From Clostridium sp. CX1 (GTDB taxonomy: Bacteria > Bacillota > Clostridia > Clostridiales > Clostridiaceae): DNA of 64,000 nucleotides. The stretch is from contig NZ_JAODOO010000012.1 of NCBI RefSeq assembly GCF_025398335.1, forward strand, positions 1-64,000, given 5' to 3'. Both the position numbers and the translations under genes were made by a program. Under the pieces are notes generated by a model that was not told where the DNA came from, did not search any database, and saw nothing but the letters and a program-made list of their open reading frames with translations. The number at the start of each line of letters is the position of its first letter. Within the stretch, counting starts at the first letter, position 1. This document shows, in pieces, positions 29,460-38,936 of the stretch.

Positions 29460-31754
29460 TTAATCACTAATTAGCTTTGATTTCTCTCCACTGTAGAAAA
29501 TATATTCTAAATGTAAAGCCCTTGTAAGCGCTACATATAATATCTTCTTATCTAGTTCGTTATCTGAATAACTGGACTCATTGCAGTTGTATATTATACT
29601 GCAATCAAATTCCAAACCCTTTGTCATATAGGATGGTATTATTATTTTCTCCAATTTTAAGTTTTTATCCGTATCTTTTATAACGTCCCACTTATGATTA
29701 CTATATTTTTTCATATACTCTTTAATTTTCTTGCATTCTTCATAGGTTCTTCCTATGATTGCTACACTTTTCTTATTTATCTTCTCCACTTCTTCAACTA
29801 TCTTATCTACCCTGGCAGCAAATTCTTTATTTGTGTTAAACTCCAATACCTCTGGTGCTTTTCCATGCCTTAAAACAGGGGTAGCAGGTTTTAATTTATT
29901 TTCCTGTAATGCTAAAACTTTATTAGCAAAGTCTATTATTTCTACTGTAGAACGATAGCTTTGAGTTAACTGTACATAGGTGCCTTTATCCTTAAACACT
30001 TTATCTATGAGCTTTTCCCAGTCCTGTATTCCTCTATAATAGTAAATCCCCTGTCCTATATCCCCAACTATTGTTAGAGAATAATTTGATACCATTTCTG
30101 CTATAACTGCTATTTGAAAAGGACTATAGTCTTGAGCTTCATCAATTACTATATGCTTATACTTATGTTTATCCGGTACTCCCTCTATTTTAAACTTTAA
30201 ATACATCATAGAAGGTAGATCATCACTATCAATTATTCCTTTTCCAAAGTTATCAATAAACTCTGTTCTAATATGATCAACTATTTTCTTTACGTCTTTA
30301 GAAATTACGGTTTCTTTTAAAATCTCTTCATTACTTAGAAAATTTATATAGAGCTTTTGTGTATCCACCTGTTTCCACTTAGTAAAATATTCTTCAAAAC
30401 TCCTTTTCGCTTCCATTTTAAGTTCTTTCTTTTTGACATCCCTATCATTATATAACTCTGTAAGTTTTTTTCTTCTTTCAACGCCATCTTCCATAGTTCT
30501 TTTTGTTCGTGAGATTTGGTACTCAAAGGAAAAATCTATTCTCTCAAGAATATTATTTATCTTTTCATTTATTTTCAAGGTGAAGTATCTTTTTATTTCA
30601 TCTTTTCTATTGTTTAAAGATAGATGAGCCATATCTTTTCCATATAGTCTTTTAATCTCTTCAGCTTCAAAAAGAGTATAGTTCTTTACTTTAATATCTT
30701 CTACCTCTAAGTCCTTAATTTCAATGATCTGAATATATTTATCTATTAGATTTTTATAGTCAATAGTTCCTCTTAAATTACTGCTTTCAGTAATTATCTC
30801 TAAGTTCTCCTCATACTTTTCTTCTAGAATAGCTGAAAGTTTCTTATCCTTGGTTAACACCTTGCCTTTAATCCCCAATACTTCAAAGGCCATATCTTCA
30901 AAAGTATTTTGCTTTACATTACCAACTCCAAGGTCTGGTAAAACATCAGATATATAATCTAAAAACAACTTGTTTGGAGCTATTACCAGTATGTCTTTAC
31001 CATCTAGTTTCTCCTTATATTTGTATAGTAAGTACGCCAATCTATGCAACGCTACTGTAGTTTTTCCTGAGCCTGCTGATCCCTGAACTATAAGTGCTGT
31101 ATTTTTTTCTGCTCTTATAACATCATTTTGCTCCTTTTGAATAGTAGCTACTACATCCTTTAATTTACTACTTACGCTTTCTTCAAGGTTTATCCTTAAA
31201 TACTCATCTATTAAAGCATTCCCTTCTTCATTTCCAGACTTTAATATTATTTCATTTATGCCTTCATCAAAGGCATCTACAAGCTCACCATTTCTTACTA
31301 GAAACTTTCTTTTTAGGCTTAAATCTCCGCTTATCACGCCAATAGGTGCTCTGTAAAAGGAATCTCCATAGGTCCCACTATAATATAGGTCAGCAAGGGG
31401 AGATCTCCAATCGATGACCTTTTCATCTCCAGTTGCCATATCACCTAATCCAAATTTTCCTATATAAAAACTTTCCTTATCCCTTCTATACTCCCTAAAA
31501 TCTATTCTTCCAAAATAAGGTTGTTCCTTAGCTTCCATATATTTTTCTAAGTTTTTATGAGTAATTTGATAAAGTTTTTCTTTAGTTTCTAACTCTTCAT
31601 TGTATTTACCCTTAGTTTGTTTTCTAAGATCATCTATTCTACTCTTCAGTTCTCTATCTTCTTCTTCATTTTTTAAAATTTCATCTTCAATCCAACTTTT
31701 AGTGTTTCTTAGGTTTTCTCTTTCTAATTTCATTTGCTCGGAATCTAAAGCCAA
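29460..31754 (-). CDS. helD: HelD-like superfamily 1 helicase/RNA polymerase recycling factor
   Basis: The protein has about 764 residues. GGAGGTGA lies 6 nt before TTG 31754, so this is preferred to the TTG at 31781. A long coiled-coil N-terminus (about 1-60), DWRSPLADLYYSG, Walker A VQGSAGSGKTTVALHRLAYLLY in part, VIDEAQDYSPFQ, TQSYRSTVEI and YVALTRALH are as in HelD. In B. subtilis HelD frees stalled RNA polymerase from DNA and product. It is a single gene. Confidence 0.88.
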   Translation of the reverse strand: MALDSEQMKLERENLRNTKSWIEDEILKNEEEDRELKSRIDDLRKQTKGKYNEELETKEKLYQITHKNLEKYMEAKEQPYFGRIDFREYRRDKESFYIGKFGLGDMATGDEKVIDWRSPLADLYYSGTYGDSFYRAPIGVISGDLSLKRKFLVRNGELVDAFDEGINEIILKSGNEEGNALIDEYLRINLEESVSSKLKDVVATIQKEQNDVIRAEKNTALIVQGSAGSGKTTVALHRLAYLLYKYKEKLDGKDILVIAPNKLFLDYISDVLPDLGVGNVKQNTFEDMAFEVLGIKGKVLTKDKKLSAILEEKYEENLEIITESSNLRGTIDYKNLIDKYIQIIEIKDLEVEDIKVKNYTLFEAEEIKRLYGKDMAHLSLNNRKDEIKRYFTLKINEKINNILERIDFSFEYQISRTKRTMEDGVERRKKLTELYNDRDVKKKELKMEAKRSFEEYFTKWKQVDTQKLYINFLSNEEILKETVISKDVKKIVDHIRTEFIDNFGKGIIDSDDLPSMMYLKFKIEGVPDKHKYKHIVIDEAQDYSPFQIAVIAEMVSNYSLTIVGDIGQGIYYYRGIQDWEKLIDKVFKDKGTYVQLTQSYRSTVEIIDFANKVLALQENKLKPATPVLRHGKAPEVLEFNTNKEFAARVDKIVEEVEKINKKSVAIIGRTYEECKKIKEYMKKYSNHKWDVIKDTDKNLKLEKIIIPSYMTKGLEFDCSIIYNCNESSYSDNELDKKILYVALTRALHLEYIFYSGEKSKLISD

Positions 31755-31853
31755 AACACTCACCTCCAGTGATATATACAAAACTTTATTTTATATTTAA
31801 TATAAAAATATGTCAATACTGGCAGAATGAGTTTAGTTGTGTTTCAATATAAA

Positions 31854-31891
31854 AAAGATATGACAACCCCAAATTCAGTCATCATATCTTT
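31854..31891 (-). terminator. Terminator of the ECF S-component gene
   Basis: AAAGATATGA (31854-31863) pairs with TCATATCTTT (31882-31891). It sits 12 nt after the stop of the S-component gene, and the minus strand continues with a T-run. Confidence 0.7.
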
Positions 31892-31903
31892 ATATAATCC
31901 TAT

Positions 31904-32404
31904 TTAAGTTGTTACCTTTCTCAAATCTAACTTTAAGCTTTTAGACAAGGATTTGATTAATGCAAAGGCAATAACACCGTCTACCATATGATGTAGGAAA
32001 GTTCCTACTCCTACAACCACTAGGACCTTGTACATTGTAAATCCAAAAGGTATTACAGCTATAGCTTCAAGTATTGCATGAACGGGAGCAGTTATTGCTA
32101 CAACTTTACTAAAGGAAACTCCTTTCTTTAAAAGAAGGGCTCCTACTAGTCCAACAAAGGTATGCATAAATGCTCTTGCTGCAATTACCGCCGGTGCTGA
32201 AATTAAGAAACCTAAAGCAGAACCAACTCCAACCATTACTGCTGCAAAAGGCCCTAATAACATTGCTACAAACATTGGAACATGGGAAGCTAATGTGGCA
32301 CTAAAGGGGCCTGCTTGTACCTTTAAAAATCCAAAAGCTAAAGGAATTATAATTGCTAGTGCTGTTAAAAGACCTGAATAAGTAAGTTTTTTTATATTTT
32401 TCAT
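31904..32404 (-). CDS. ECF transporter S component, probably niacin-type
   Basis: The protein has 166 residues with about five or six membrane segments. The stretch ATLASHVPMFVAMLLGPFAA matches, as I recall, the NiaX family of vitamin-uptake S components, and FGFLKVQAGPF before it fits too. It would bind niacin and use a shared EcfA/A'/T module encoded elsewhere. No such module is in the window. ATG 32404 follows AGGAGGGATATT. Other vitamin substrates cannot be excluded. Confidence 0.65.
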   Translation of the reverse strand: MKNIKKLTYSGLLTALAIIIPLAFGFLKVQAGPFSATLASHVPMFVAMLLGPFAAVMVGVGSALGFLISAPAVIAARAFMHTFVGLVGALLLKKGVSFSKVVAITAPVHAILEAIAVIPFGFTMYKVLVVVGVGTFLHHMVDGVIAFALIKSLSKSLKLDLRKVTT

Positions 32405-32543
32405 TTTAATATCCCTCCTAATATATACTCATGTATATACACTAGTATATATTACTTGCCTCCCAATGTAAATAGTCAATTGTTAGCTAAAAGCTTTTGC
32501 CTGAATATCTATCTTAGTACTAGCATTACTCTCTAATAAAAAA

Positions 32544-32579
32544 ACCTAAACAGAAAGGCCAATCCCCTTCTGTTTAGGT
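32544..32579 (-). terminator. Terminator of megL
   Basis: ACCTAAACAGAA on one side and TTCTGTTTAGGT on the other pair over 12 bp with a short interior loop and additional G-C pairs. On the minus strand the hairpin is followed by a seven-T run. Confidence 0.85.
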
Positions 32580-32604
32580 ATATACACTTACTTTATTGTA
32601 TTAT

Positions 32605-33807
32605 CTATTTTACTATTAAATCAAGAGCTTGTTTTAAATCTGCTATTATATCTTCAACATCTTCAAGTCCAACAGATAGTCTAACTAAACCATCGCTTAT
32701 ACCTGCAGCATGTCTTTCTTCTGCTGTGTAAGGAGAGTGAGTCATAGAAGCTGGATGTTGAATAAGTGTTTCTGCATCACCTAAACTTACTGCAAGAATT
32801 GCAAGTTTAACATTGTTCATTACAGTTATTCCTTCTTCAACGCCACCTTTTAATTCAAAGGAAATCATAGCTCCTGGAAGGCTCATTTGTTCTTTTGCTA
32901 GTTCATAATCTTCAAAGCTTTCAAGTCCAGGGTAGTATACCTTGGCAACAGCTGGGTGAGATTCTAAGAATTTTGCAACTTCCATAGCATTTTTACAGTG
33001 TCTTTCCATTCTTATAGGTAATGTTTTCATACCTCTTATTATAAGAAATGCATCAAATGGACTAAGTACAGCACCAGTCATATCTTTTAAGCCAAAGAAT
33101 CTAACTTGGTTTATAAATTCCTGCTTACCAACTGCAAAGCCCGCTATTACATCTCCGTGTCCATTTAAATACTTAGTTGCAGAATGAACTACAACGTCAG
33201 CTCCTAATTCTAATGGTCTTTGAATATATGGAGTACAGAAGGTATTGTCAACAAATACAAGACATTCTTTATTGTTTTCATGAGCCATATCAGATATTTT
33301 TCTAATATCGTTAACCTTTAATGTAGGGTTGGCTGGAGTTTCAAGATAAACTACCTTTGTGTTTGGTTTTAAAGCTTTCTTCACTTCTTCAAGATTTGAT
33401 GCATTTACAAAAGTTACATCAACACCAAATCTTGTAAGTCCGTGATTTAAAAGTGCAAATGTACAACCATATAAAGTATCAGATGCAACTACATGATCTC
33501 CAGCTTTCAGTGCAGTCCAAAGAGCTGACGCAATTGCTCCCATACCTGATGCTGCTGATATTGCAGCTTCTCCACCTTCAAGTAAGGCTAATTTTTCTTC
33601 AACCTCAGTACAAGTTGGATTTCCTAATCTTGTGTATATGTATCCACTTTCCTCTCCAGCAAATCTCTTACCACCTTGTTCAGCTGAATCGAATATGAAA
33701 GTTGATGTTTGATATATAGGAGTAGCTAAAGAACCAAATTGCTTATCTCCAACATGTCCGCCATGTATTGCTCTTGAATTAAAACCTAAATTTTTTATAT
33801 TTTCCAT
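32605..33807 (-). CDS. megL: Methionine gamma-lyase
   Basis: The protein has 400 residues, a full Cys/Met-metabolism PLP enzyme. The PLP lysine is K212 in [12 protein letters not shown]187 is the ring-binding aspartate. C115 in LYGCTFALL is the residue that separates methionine gamma-lyases from cystathionine enzymes. It splits methionine to methanethiol, ammonia and 2-oxobutyrate. It is preceded by a sigma-54-type promoter (33857-33873) and by the gene of a sigma-54 activator, so it is probably induced by an amino acid or related ligand. Confidence 0.88.
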   Translation of the reverse strand: MENIKNLGFNSRAIHGGHVGDKQFGSLATPIYQTSTFIFDSAEQGGKRFAGEESGYIYTRLGNPTCTEVEEKLALLEGGEAAISAASGMGAIASALWTALKAGDHVVASDTLYGCTFALLNHGLTRFGVDVTFVNASNLEEVKKALKPNTKVVYLETPANPTLKVNDIRKISDMAHENNKECLVFVDNTFCTPYIQRPLELGADVVVHSATKYLNGHGDVIAGFAVGKQEFINQVRFFGLKDMTGAVLSPFDAFLIIRGMKTLPIRMERHCKNAMEVAKFLESHPAVAKVYYPGLESFEDYELAKEQMSLPGAMISFELKGGVEEGITVMNNVKLAILAVSLGDAETLIQHPASMTHSPYTAEERHAAGISDGLVRLSVGLEDVEDIIADLKQALDLIVK

Positions 33808-33856
33808 ATTATTTATCCCCCTTAATTTTAAAACAATGTATTTTCAATTATATATA

Positions 33857-33873
33857 AAGCAATATCTATGCCA
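33857..33873 (-). promoter_or_regulatory. Sigma-54-type -24/-12 promoter of megL
   Basis: Read on the minus strand the sequence is TGGCATAGATATTGCTT. The invariant GG (33872-33871) and GC (33860-33859) are exactly 10 nt apart, as required, and the match to TGGCAC-N5-TTGCW has one mismatch. The expected start near 33847 gives a 40-nt leader. No good sigma-A promoter is seen at this place. Confidence 0.75.
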
Positions 33874-33904
33874 ATTGTTTAATCTAATGTTTGTGCTAAT
33901 ATGC

Positions 33905-33946
33905 AAAAAAAAGTTGCCACTAAACATTAAAATATGGCAACTTTTT
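33905..33946 (-). terminator. Terminator of the TyrR-like regulator gene
   Basis: AAAAGTTGCCA and TGGCAACTTTT pair over 11 bp around a 15-nt loop and are followed on the minus strand by nine T. It separates the regulator from the megL promoter. The dyad could additionally be a protein site. Confidence 0.85.
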
Positions 33947-33960
33947 CTTACAACTGTAAA

Positions 33961-35532
33961 TTATTCTTTACACTCTATATTATATTTTTTTATTTTATTC
34001 ATTATAGTTGTATGAGATATACCTAAAGCCTTCGCAGCCTTCCTAAAGCTAGAAGACTTTTCTATTGCTGTTAGTAGCGCTTTCTTTTCAGCAGCTTCTA
34101 CAACCTCCTTAAGAGTAAGGCTAAAATCATTCTTTCTTTCTTCTCTTATGTATTCTATATCTCTTACGAAATCTAAAATTAAGTTATCCTCATTAAGTAA
34201 ACTGCTATAACATAAATTCATAGCTCTCTCTACAACATTCCTTAATTCTCGCACGTTTCCAGGCCATTTATATTTTACTAGATTCTCAATGAATTCAGTT
34301 TCAGCACCCTTTATGTTTTTATCTAATTGTTTATTTAATTTATTTATAAAAAAAGTAACTAACATCGGAATATCTTCAATTCTGTCTCTGAGAGGAGGAA
34401 TATATATAGGTATTACATTAAGCCTATAGTATAAGTCCTCCCTGAAAGTTCCATCCTTAATCATAGATTCCAAATTTCTGTTTGTAGCAGCAATTACTCT
34501 TACGTTTACTTTTTCTTCTAAGGCGCTCCCTATCTTTCTTATGGTTCCTTCTTGAAGCACTCTTAAAAGTTTTGCCTGAAGGGAAAGAGAGAGCTCCCCT
34601 ATCTCATCTAGAAATATAGTTCCCTTATCTGCTATTTTAAAAAGACCATCTTTTCCATCTTCCTTTGCACCAGTAAAACTTCCTTTCGTATATCCGAAAA
34701 GTTCACTCTCTATAAGGTTATCAGGAAGGGCAGCACAATTTATAGCAACAAAATTTTTATCAATCCTGGAACTCAAATTATGAATAGCTTTAGCGAAAAG
34801 CTCTTTGCCTGTACCACTTTCGCCTCGAAGCAATATAGTAGAATTACTTCTAGCTACAGCTGAGCATATTCTTTTTACTTTTAAAATAGAGGAGCTATTT
34901 CCAATGATATCCTTGAAAGCTATTTCTTCCTTGGCTGTAATAACATTTGATAACTCTATTGCCTCATCAATATCCTTAAGAGAGGCAACGGCACCTATTG
35001 TCTTTCCCTTATCATCTTTTATAGGACGTCCTGTGGTAATATAATGAATATTATTATTTCTGTTTTTTATATGCACTTCTACATTATCATAGTTTTCGCC
35101 AGTCTTTAGAAGTTTAATCATAGGTGCTTCAAATCCTAAGAAGTCACCAACATTTCTTCCAAGAACATTTTCTTTATTTACCTGGAATATGTTTTCACAA
35201 TACCTGTTAAAAATTTCAATTTCCTCATTGTGATTTATTGCCATAATACCGTCTTGGACAGCATCTATCATTGCAAGAAGCCTTCTCTCATTCCTTTCAT
35301 AGGGAAGAAGTTCTACACTTTCAGCCTTAAATACCTCTCCTAGAGAAGTTATATCCTCCATTAGTCTTAGTCTTTTTTCCCTTTTTAAACTTTCAACTTT
35401 AATATATACTTTACCTGGGAAAACTTCTAGCGAATGTATACTTATATCATTTTTGTAAAGCCTTTTCAAAATATCAAGTACCATACCTACCCGATCCTTC
35501 GCTGTTATCTTAAGCCTCAAATAGTCCATCAT
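33961..35532 (-). CDS. TyrR-like sigma-54-dependent activator (ACT-PAS-AAA+-HTH)
   Basis: The protein has 523 residues. ATG 35532 has GGAG 9 nt upstream. Residues 1-75 look like an ACT domain ([18 protein letters not shown]), about 80-190 a PAS domain, about 205-430 the AAA+ domain with [15 protein letters not shown] (Walker A), the sigma-54-contact loop GSFTGA in place of GAFTGA, and [10 protein letters not shown] (Walker B). The C-terminal Fis-type HTH is [22 protein letters not shown]. This is the TyrR/PhhR layout. The adjacent megL with a -24/-12 promoter is its probable target. The ligand is not known. Confidence 0.9.
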   Translation of the reverse strand: MMDYLRLKITAKDRVGMVLDILKRLYKNDISIHSLEVFPGKVYIKVESLKREKRLRLMEDITSLGEVFKAESVELLPYERNERRLLAMIDAVQDGIMAINHNEEIEIFNRYCENIFQVNKENVLGRNVGDFLGFEAPMIKLLKTGENYDNVEVHIKNRNNNIHYITTGRPIKDDKGKTIGAVASLKDIDEAIELSNVITAKEEIAFKDIIGNSSSILKVKRICSAVARSNSTILLRGESGTGKELFAKAIHNLSSRIDKNFVAINCAALPDNLIESELFGYTKGSFTGAKEDGKDGLFKIADKGTIFLDEIGELSLSLQAKLLRVLQEGTIRKIGSALEEKVNVRVIAATNRNLESMIKDGTFREDLYYRLNVIPIYIPPLRDRIEDIPMLVTFFINKLNKQLDKNIKGAETEFIENLVKYKWPGNVRELRNVVERAMNLCYSSLLNEDNLILDFVRDIEYIREERKNDFSLTLKEVVEAAEKKALLTAIEKSSSFRKAAKALGISHTTIMNKIKKYNIECKE

Positions 35533-35699
35533 TAACAACTACTCCTTCTTAATTTTCATATAAAATAAAGTAGAATTTATTACCATGAGTTTATGATATA
35601 ATAAAATCAGAAAAAACTTAAGTAGTTAGATTAAAATTTACTACATAAAAATTATTAATTTAGTATTTTGTTAATTTAAAAGATGGGAGGGTCCTTTTT

Positions 35700-35999
35700 A
35701 TGTTGACTATAGACAAGAAGGCTCTTGAATATGCACAAGAGCGAAATGGAAGTTTTATAGTTAAAACTATCTCTGCTTCTGGCGGTTGCTGTGATGTTCC
35801 TATTAAGGATTTATCTATTGAATTTTTAGTAGATTTTAAAGAAAGTAGTAATTATAAATCTTTTGAATACAAGGGAGTGAAGGTATTCATTGAAAAATAC
35901 TTGCAATTAGAGGAAGACATATTAATTTATCAAAAAATGAAACTTCCTTTCATAGGAAGTATATTTGGTTCTAAAGGCATTTCTGTTAAGTATATTTAA
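35700..35999 (+). CDS. CC/Se-motif small protein (HesB-like)
   Basis: The protein has 99 residues. GGGAGGG about 8 nt before ATG 35700 supports the start. GGCCDVPI at residues 28-35 is a Cys-Cys pair in a setting like the CC/Se-motif (seleno)protein family, in which one Cys may be selenocysteine in relatives; here both are Cys. The rest is a small alpha/beta domain (FLVDFKE, YKGVKVFIEKYL). Redox or metal-sulfur binding is inferred. It is a single gene divergent from the TyrR-like gene. Confidence 0.5.
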   Translation: MLTIDKKALEYAQERNGSFIVKTISASGGCCDVPIKDLSIEFLVDFKESSNYKSFEYKGVKVFIEKYLQLEEDILIYQKMKLPFIGSIFGSKGISVKYI

Positions 36000-36024
36000 T
36001 AAGTTTGATGGTACACAAAAATGG

Positions 36025-36283
36025 GCTTAGAAATTAGACTTGGTGGCCTGTGTTTGTAGGCAGATATGTAGTGCTATGTTAGCCCTCACATCAACAACAG
36101 CCTCTAATGCTGGCTCGACTTTTAAAAAGGTCAAATTTTTCAATGCGTCTCTCCGAGAGCTGAAAAATTTGAATCCTTTTTAAACTCGCCAACAATAAGA
36201 GGCTGTAGTCTTGTTCGAAGCCAACTGTCGCACTACATATCTACCCACACACAGGCTACAAAGTTTTAATTCTTATTCTAAGC
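36025..36283. repeat. Long hairpin element 1
   Basis: The arms are imperfect inverted repeats over about 259 bases: GCTTAGAA with TTCTAAGC at the ends, GGCCTGTGT and GATATGTAGTGC in the outer stem, CAAATTTTTCA/TGAAAAATTTG near the top and CTCTC/GAGAG at the tip. It belongs to the same family as the element at 36426-36693, in inverted orientation. It contains no supportable gene. Confidence 0.75.
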
Positions 36284-36425
36284 TTTCTTATTTTTCTAAG
36301 CTTTCTTATTTTGTTACAATAATGTAAAAATAGATCTATAATATAGGGCGATGAGCCCTTATGGTATAACACTTACAAAGAGTTCTAATTATGCTAACGC
36401 ATATTTTTATTGGCTGTATTATTCA

Positions 36426-36693
36426 CATAACAAAAATTTTGAGTGCAGTAAAAACAGGTGTGTAGGTGGAGGTGTAGTGTGCAGAAAGCTTCGAATAAGG
36501 GCTAGAAGGTCTTATGTTGGCGATTTTGAAAATGTTAACTCAAACTCAGCTTTCGCAGAAAGCATTGAGTTTGAGTTCATTTTCAAAGTTGAGCCAGCAT
36601 TAGACCTTCTTCCCGAGATGAGGGCTTTCAAACAGTATAACTCTACCAAACACACCTGTATTAAGTGCACTCAAACTTCTGTTACCCATTATG
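36426..36693. repeat. Long hairpin element 2
   Basis: A near-palindrome of about 268 bases: CATAA/TTATG at the ends, GAGTGCA/TGCACTC and ACAGGTGTGT/ACACACCTGT in the outer stem, AAGGTCT/AGACCTT mid-way, CTCAAACTCA/TGAGTTTGAG and GCTTTC/GAAAGC at the tip. It shares TCTAATGCTGGCTC and GCTTCGAA with element 1. It stops 3 nt from the def stop codon and may terminate def. A 165-codon ORF across it is not believed to be real. Confidence 0.78.
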
Positions 36694-36696
36694 CTG

Positions 36697-37164
36697 CTAT
36701 TCTTCTTCAAGCTTGTACATTTTTGTTGCTCTATCAGTATATAAAACTCCATCTAAATGGTCTATTTCATGACAAAAAGCCTTTGCTAAGAGTCCTGATG
36801 CTGTATACTCAACTTCCTGTCCATCTAATTCCTGACCGGTTACTATGACCTTTCTAGGTCTTACAACTGACCCTTCATACCCTGGATAGCTTAAGCAGCC
36901 TTCTATATCTTCTTCTTTTCCTATTTTCTTAACTATTTTAGGATTCACAAGTATAATAGCTCCTGAGTCGTCTCTTAAATCAATTATTATAACTCTTTTT
37001 AATACACCTATTTGAGGTGCTGCTAGTCCAATACCATAAGATGCATATAAGGTATCCTTTAAGTCCTGCACAAGACTTAATATTTCCTCATCTATTTTTG
37101 CAACTTTTTTACTTACCTTAGTAAGCGTTTTATCTCCAAATTGTAATATTTCTCTAACTGCCAT
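36697..37164 (-). CDS. def: Peptide deformylase
   Basis: The protein has 155 residues. All three deformylase motifs are present: GIGLAAPQ (44-51), EGCLSYPG with metal ligand C90, and HEIDH with H132, E133 and H136. It removes the formyl group from new proteins. It is a single gene with hairpin element 2 directly downstream. The second def copy common in clostridia is not in this window. Confidence 0.95.
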   Translation of the reverse strand: MAVREILQFGDKTLTKVSKKVAKIDEEILSLVQDLKDTLYASYGIGLAAPQIGVLKRVIIIDLRDDSGAIILVNPKIVKKIGKEEDIEGCLSYPGYEGSVVRPRKVIVTGQELDGQEVEYTASGLLAKAFCHEIDHLDGVLYTDRATKMYKLEEE

Positions 37165-37336
37165 ATTCTTTCATCTAAAACCTCAGGATTTTAGACTAAA
37201 CCTCCTCACTATTTATTATTACCAATTAGCTACCATTAGCTACATGATTTCTAGGTTTTCCTCTTTTAAATCTATCATAGCTATTTTATCATAACTATTA
37301 GCTAATTTCTATATGTACTAATATGGAGACTGTATA

Positions 37337-37702
37337 CTATCTAGTAAGCTCTGCCCAATTTTCATAAAGTTCGCTTAACTCTGTAAAAGCTGCGGATTTA
37401 TCTCTGCCCATAACTATCCCCTTAAGCCTTGCAATGTTTATACTGATATTAGACATTTCATCTCTCTCTACGCTAAATTGAATTCTTGGCATAACCATTT
37501 TCCAAGCCTCTGATAACTTTTTTGTATCCTCTTCTGCTTTGCTCCAGTTATCTACTCTAATATCATCTGTTACTTCTTTTATATACATTACTACATCATC
37601 TTTTGTACTTCTTGGCTGCTTTAGATAATTGCCGCTTTTCATAACTAAAATAAATACTAGTATCACAGTAATAGGAATTCCATAATATAACAACTTTTTC
37701 AT
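37337..37702 (-). CDS. DUF4363 family protein
   Basis: The protein has about 121 residues. AAGGGGAG before ATG 37702 supports the start over the ORF beginning at 37771. It begins with one membrane anchor (LLYYGIPITVILVFILVM) followed by a helical outer domain. DUF4363 genes commonly sit next to DUF421 genes in clostridia, as here (80 nt after the DUF421 stop). Its function is unknown; a role in the spore envelope is inferred from context. Confidence 0.7.
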   Translation of the reverse strand: MKKLLYYGIPITVILVFILVMKSGNYLKQPRSTKDDVVMYIKEVTDDIRVDNWSKAEEDTKKLSEAWKMVMPRIQFSVERDEMSNISINIARLKGIVMGRDKSAAFTELSELYENWAELTR

Positions 37703-37782
37703 AATCTCAACTCCCCTTAAACTCTGTCTATTAAAAACTTGCTTTAAAAATATGAGGTTATAGCTGCTCATATCTGACTACA

Positions 37783-38484
37783 TTAGTTTGGCTTACGATT
37801 ATCCTTATATCTGTCTATGTATAATTGACCTCCAGTATCTATGCTAGCTGCAAAGACTTCTGAAGGACTCTTCACTCCATTTTTCTTCAGCTCATTTTTT
37901 AACCACTGCTTATCCTTTTTTATTGATTTTAAATTTTCTTCAATTATTATACCATCATATATTAGTTGAATACTCATACCGCTTACATCATTAGTTGGAA
38001 GTTTCATATCCTTTGGTGTAACCGGTTGGTATTCAACCTTTTTCAGTACTGATAACTGTCCATCTTTCTCTAATATGGCAAAATCTACTTCTCCTAAATC
38101 AAATACTCCCTTTTCTCTAAGCTGTTCCAATAGGTCAGATAATCTGTATCTTTTGTTTTTCATAGTTTCTTCTAATATCTGGCCATTTGCCATTACAATT
38201 GTAGGTTTATCATCAAGATACACTGATGCCTTTTTAGATTTTAACGATATCCATTGAATGCAATAACAAATTGCTGTCCATGTAAATAATCCTACCCAAT
38301 GTGCCCAAGCAGTAGAAGTCAAATCTGTAGTTAAGGAGGATGCAGTAGAACCTATGGTGATACCGAGTACATAGTCAAAAAAGGTAAGTTGACTGACCTG
38401 CTGCTTGCCTAGTACACGGGCAAAAATAAGTAATGTAAAAAAACCAATTATTCCTCTTACTAAAACTATAAGGCTTTCATGCAA
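37783..38484 (-). CDS. DUF421 (YetF-like) membrane protein
   Basis: The protein has 233 residues; TTG 38484 follows GAGGTGA. Three membrane helices at the N-terminus are followed by the DUF421 beta domain (KPTIVMANGQILEETM, LLEQLREKGVFDLGEVDFAILE, VTPKDMKL). It is shorter than the first DUF421 protein of the cluster, which has a DUF1657-like tail. DUF421 proteins accompany spoVA genes in the heat-resistance operons of spore formers. It is separated from the preceding DUF1657 gene by 163 nt with two hairpins. Confidence 0.85.
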   Translation of the reverse strand: MHESLIVLVRGIIGFFTLLIFARVLGKQQVSQLTFFDYVLGITIGSTASSLTTDLTSTAWAHWVGLFTWTAICYCIQWISLKSKKASVYLDDKPTIVMANGQILEETMKNKRYRLSDLLEQLREKGVFDLGEVDFAILEKDGQLSVLKKVEYQPVTPKDMKLPTNDVSGMSIQLIYDGIIIEENLKSIKKDKQWLKNELKKNGVKSPSEVFAASIDTGGQLYIDRYKDNRKPN

Positions 38485-38511
38485 AGAAAATCACCTCAAT
38501 TTTTAAAAGTT

Positions 38512-38583
38512 TTTACGCGTGTGCGTAAATTGTAGTTTATCATAGGAGAAAAGCTGAAAGCAGGTACCTTCAGTTTTCTCCTA
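38512..38583. repeat. Two hairpins between DUF1657 and DUF421 genes
   Basis: TTTACGC/GCGTAAA (38512-38518, 38523-38529) has a GTGT loop. TAGGAGAAAA-G-CTGAA (38543-38558) pairs with TTCAGTTTTCTCCTA (38569-38583) with one bulge. The second may end the upstream spoVA transcript, but no T-run follows. Confidence 0.5.
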
Positions 38584-38647
38584 GTAAAAACCATTTTCTT
38601 TCAAAGTTTATAAGAACAAAGCAAATTAGTCCTTATGTAATTAAAAA

Positions 38648-38854
38648 TTACTGTTGTTTATACTGTGGCTCTTGCTGCTCAATGTATTGTTGTCTTCCCT
38701 GTAAAGTGTTCAGTGCATCATCAAGTGTTTTAGCTATATTCTGAAAATCCTGCTTTGCCTGTTTATCCTCAGTTTGTAGAGCAAAAGTTTTCATTGTAGC
38801 TGCAGCACTTTGAATTCCTGCTATTGCCTGTTGCATTTGTGTTCCTACTGTCAT
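38648..38854 (-). CDS. DUF1657 protein
   Basis: The protein has 68 residues, helical, with MKTFALQTEDKQAKQ and a C-terminal QEPQYKQQ. These are DUF1657 hallmarks. AGGAGGTCAT precedes ATG 38854. The first gene of the cluster (41678-41884) encodes a paralogue of equal length. DUF1657 proteins are known from spoVA mobile operons of bacilli; their molecular role is unknown. Confidence 0.88.
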   Translation of the reverse strand: MTVGTQMQQAIAGIQSAAATMKTFALQTEDKQAKQDFQNIAKTLDDALNTLQGRQQYIEQQEPQYKQQ

Positions 38855-38936
38855 TTTTATGACCTCCTAAAAATTATATATTTGCCAGATAAAACTTATA
38901 TATTGAAAATAGAAGTTTATAACTGGTATTAACTAA

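Noticed and set aside
32405-32480. AT-rich imperfect palindrome before the ECF S-component gene as a niacin-repressor site
   Set aside because: ATGTATATACACTAGTATAT is too AT-rich and I could not match it to a known operator.
33905-33946. Inverted repeat as the activator's upstream site for megL
   Set aside because: It is followed by nine T and directly follows the regulator gene, so a terminator is the simpler reading; it is also very close to the promoter for such a site.
36351-36848. 165-codon plus-strand ORF
   Set aside because: It runs through the second long hairpin element and into the antisense of def; composition and position fit chance.
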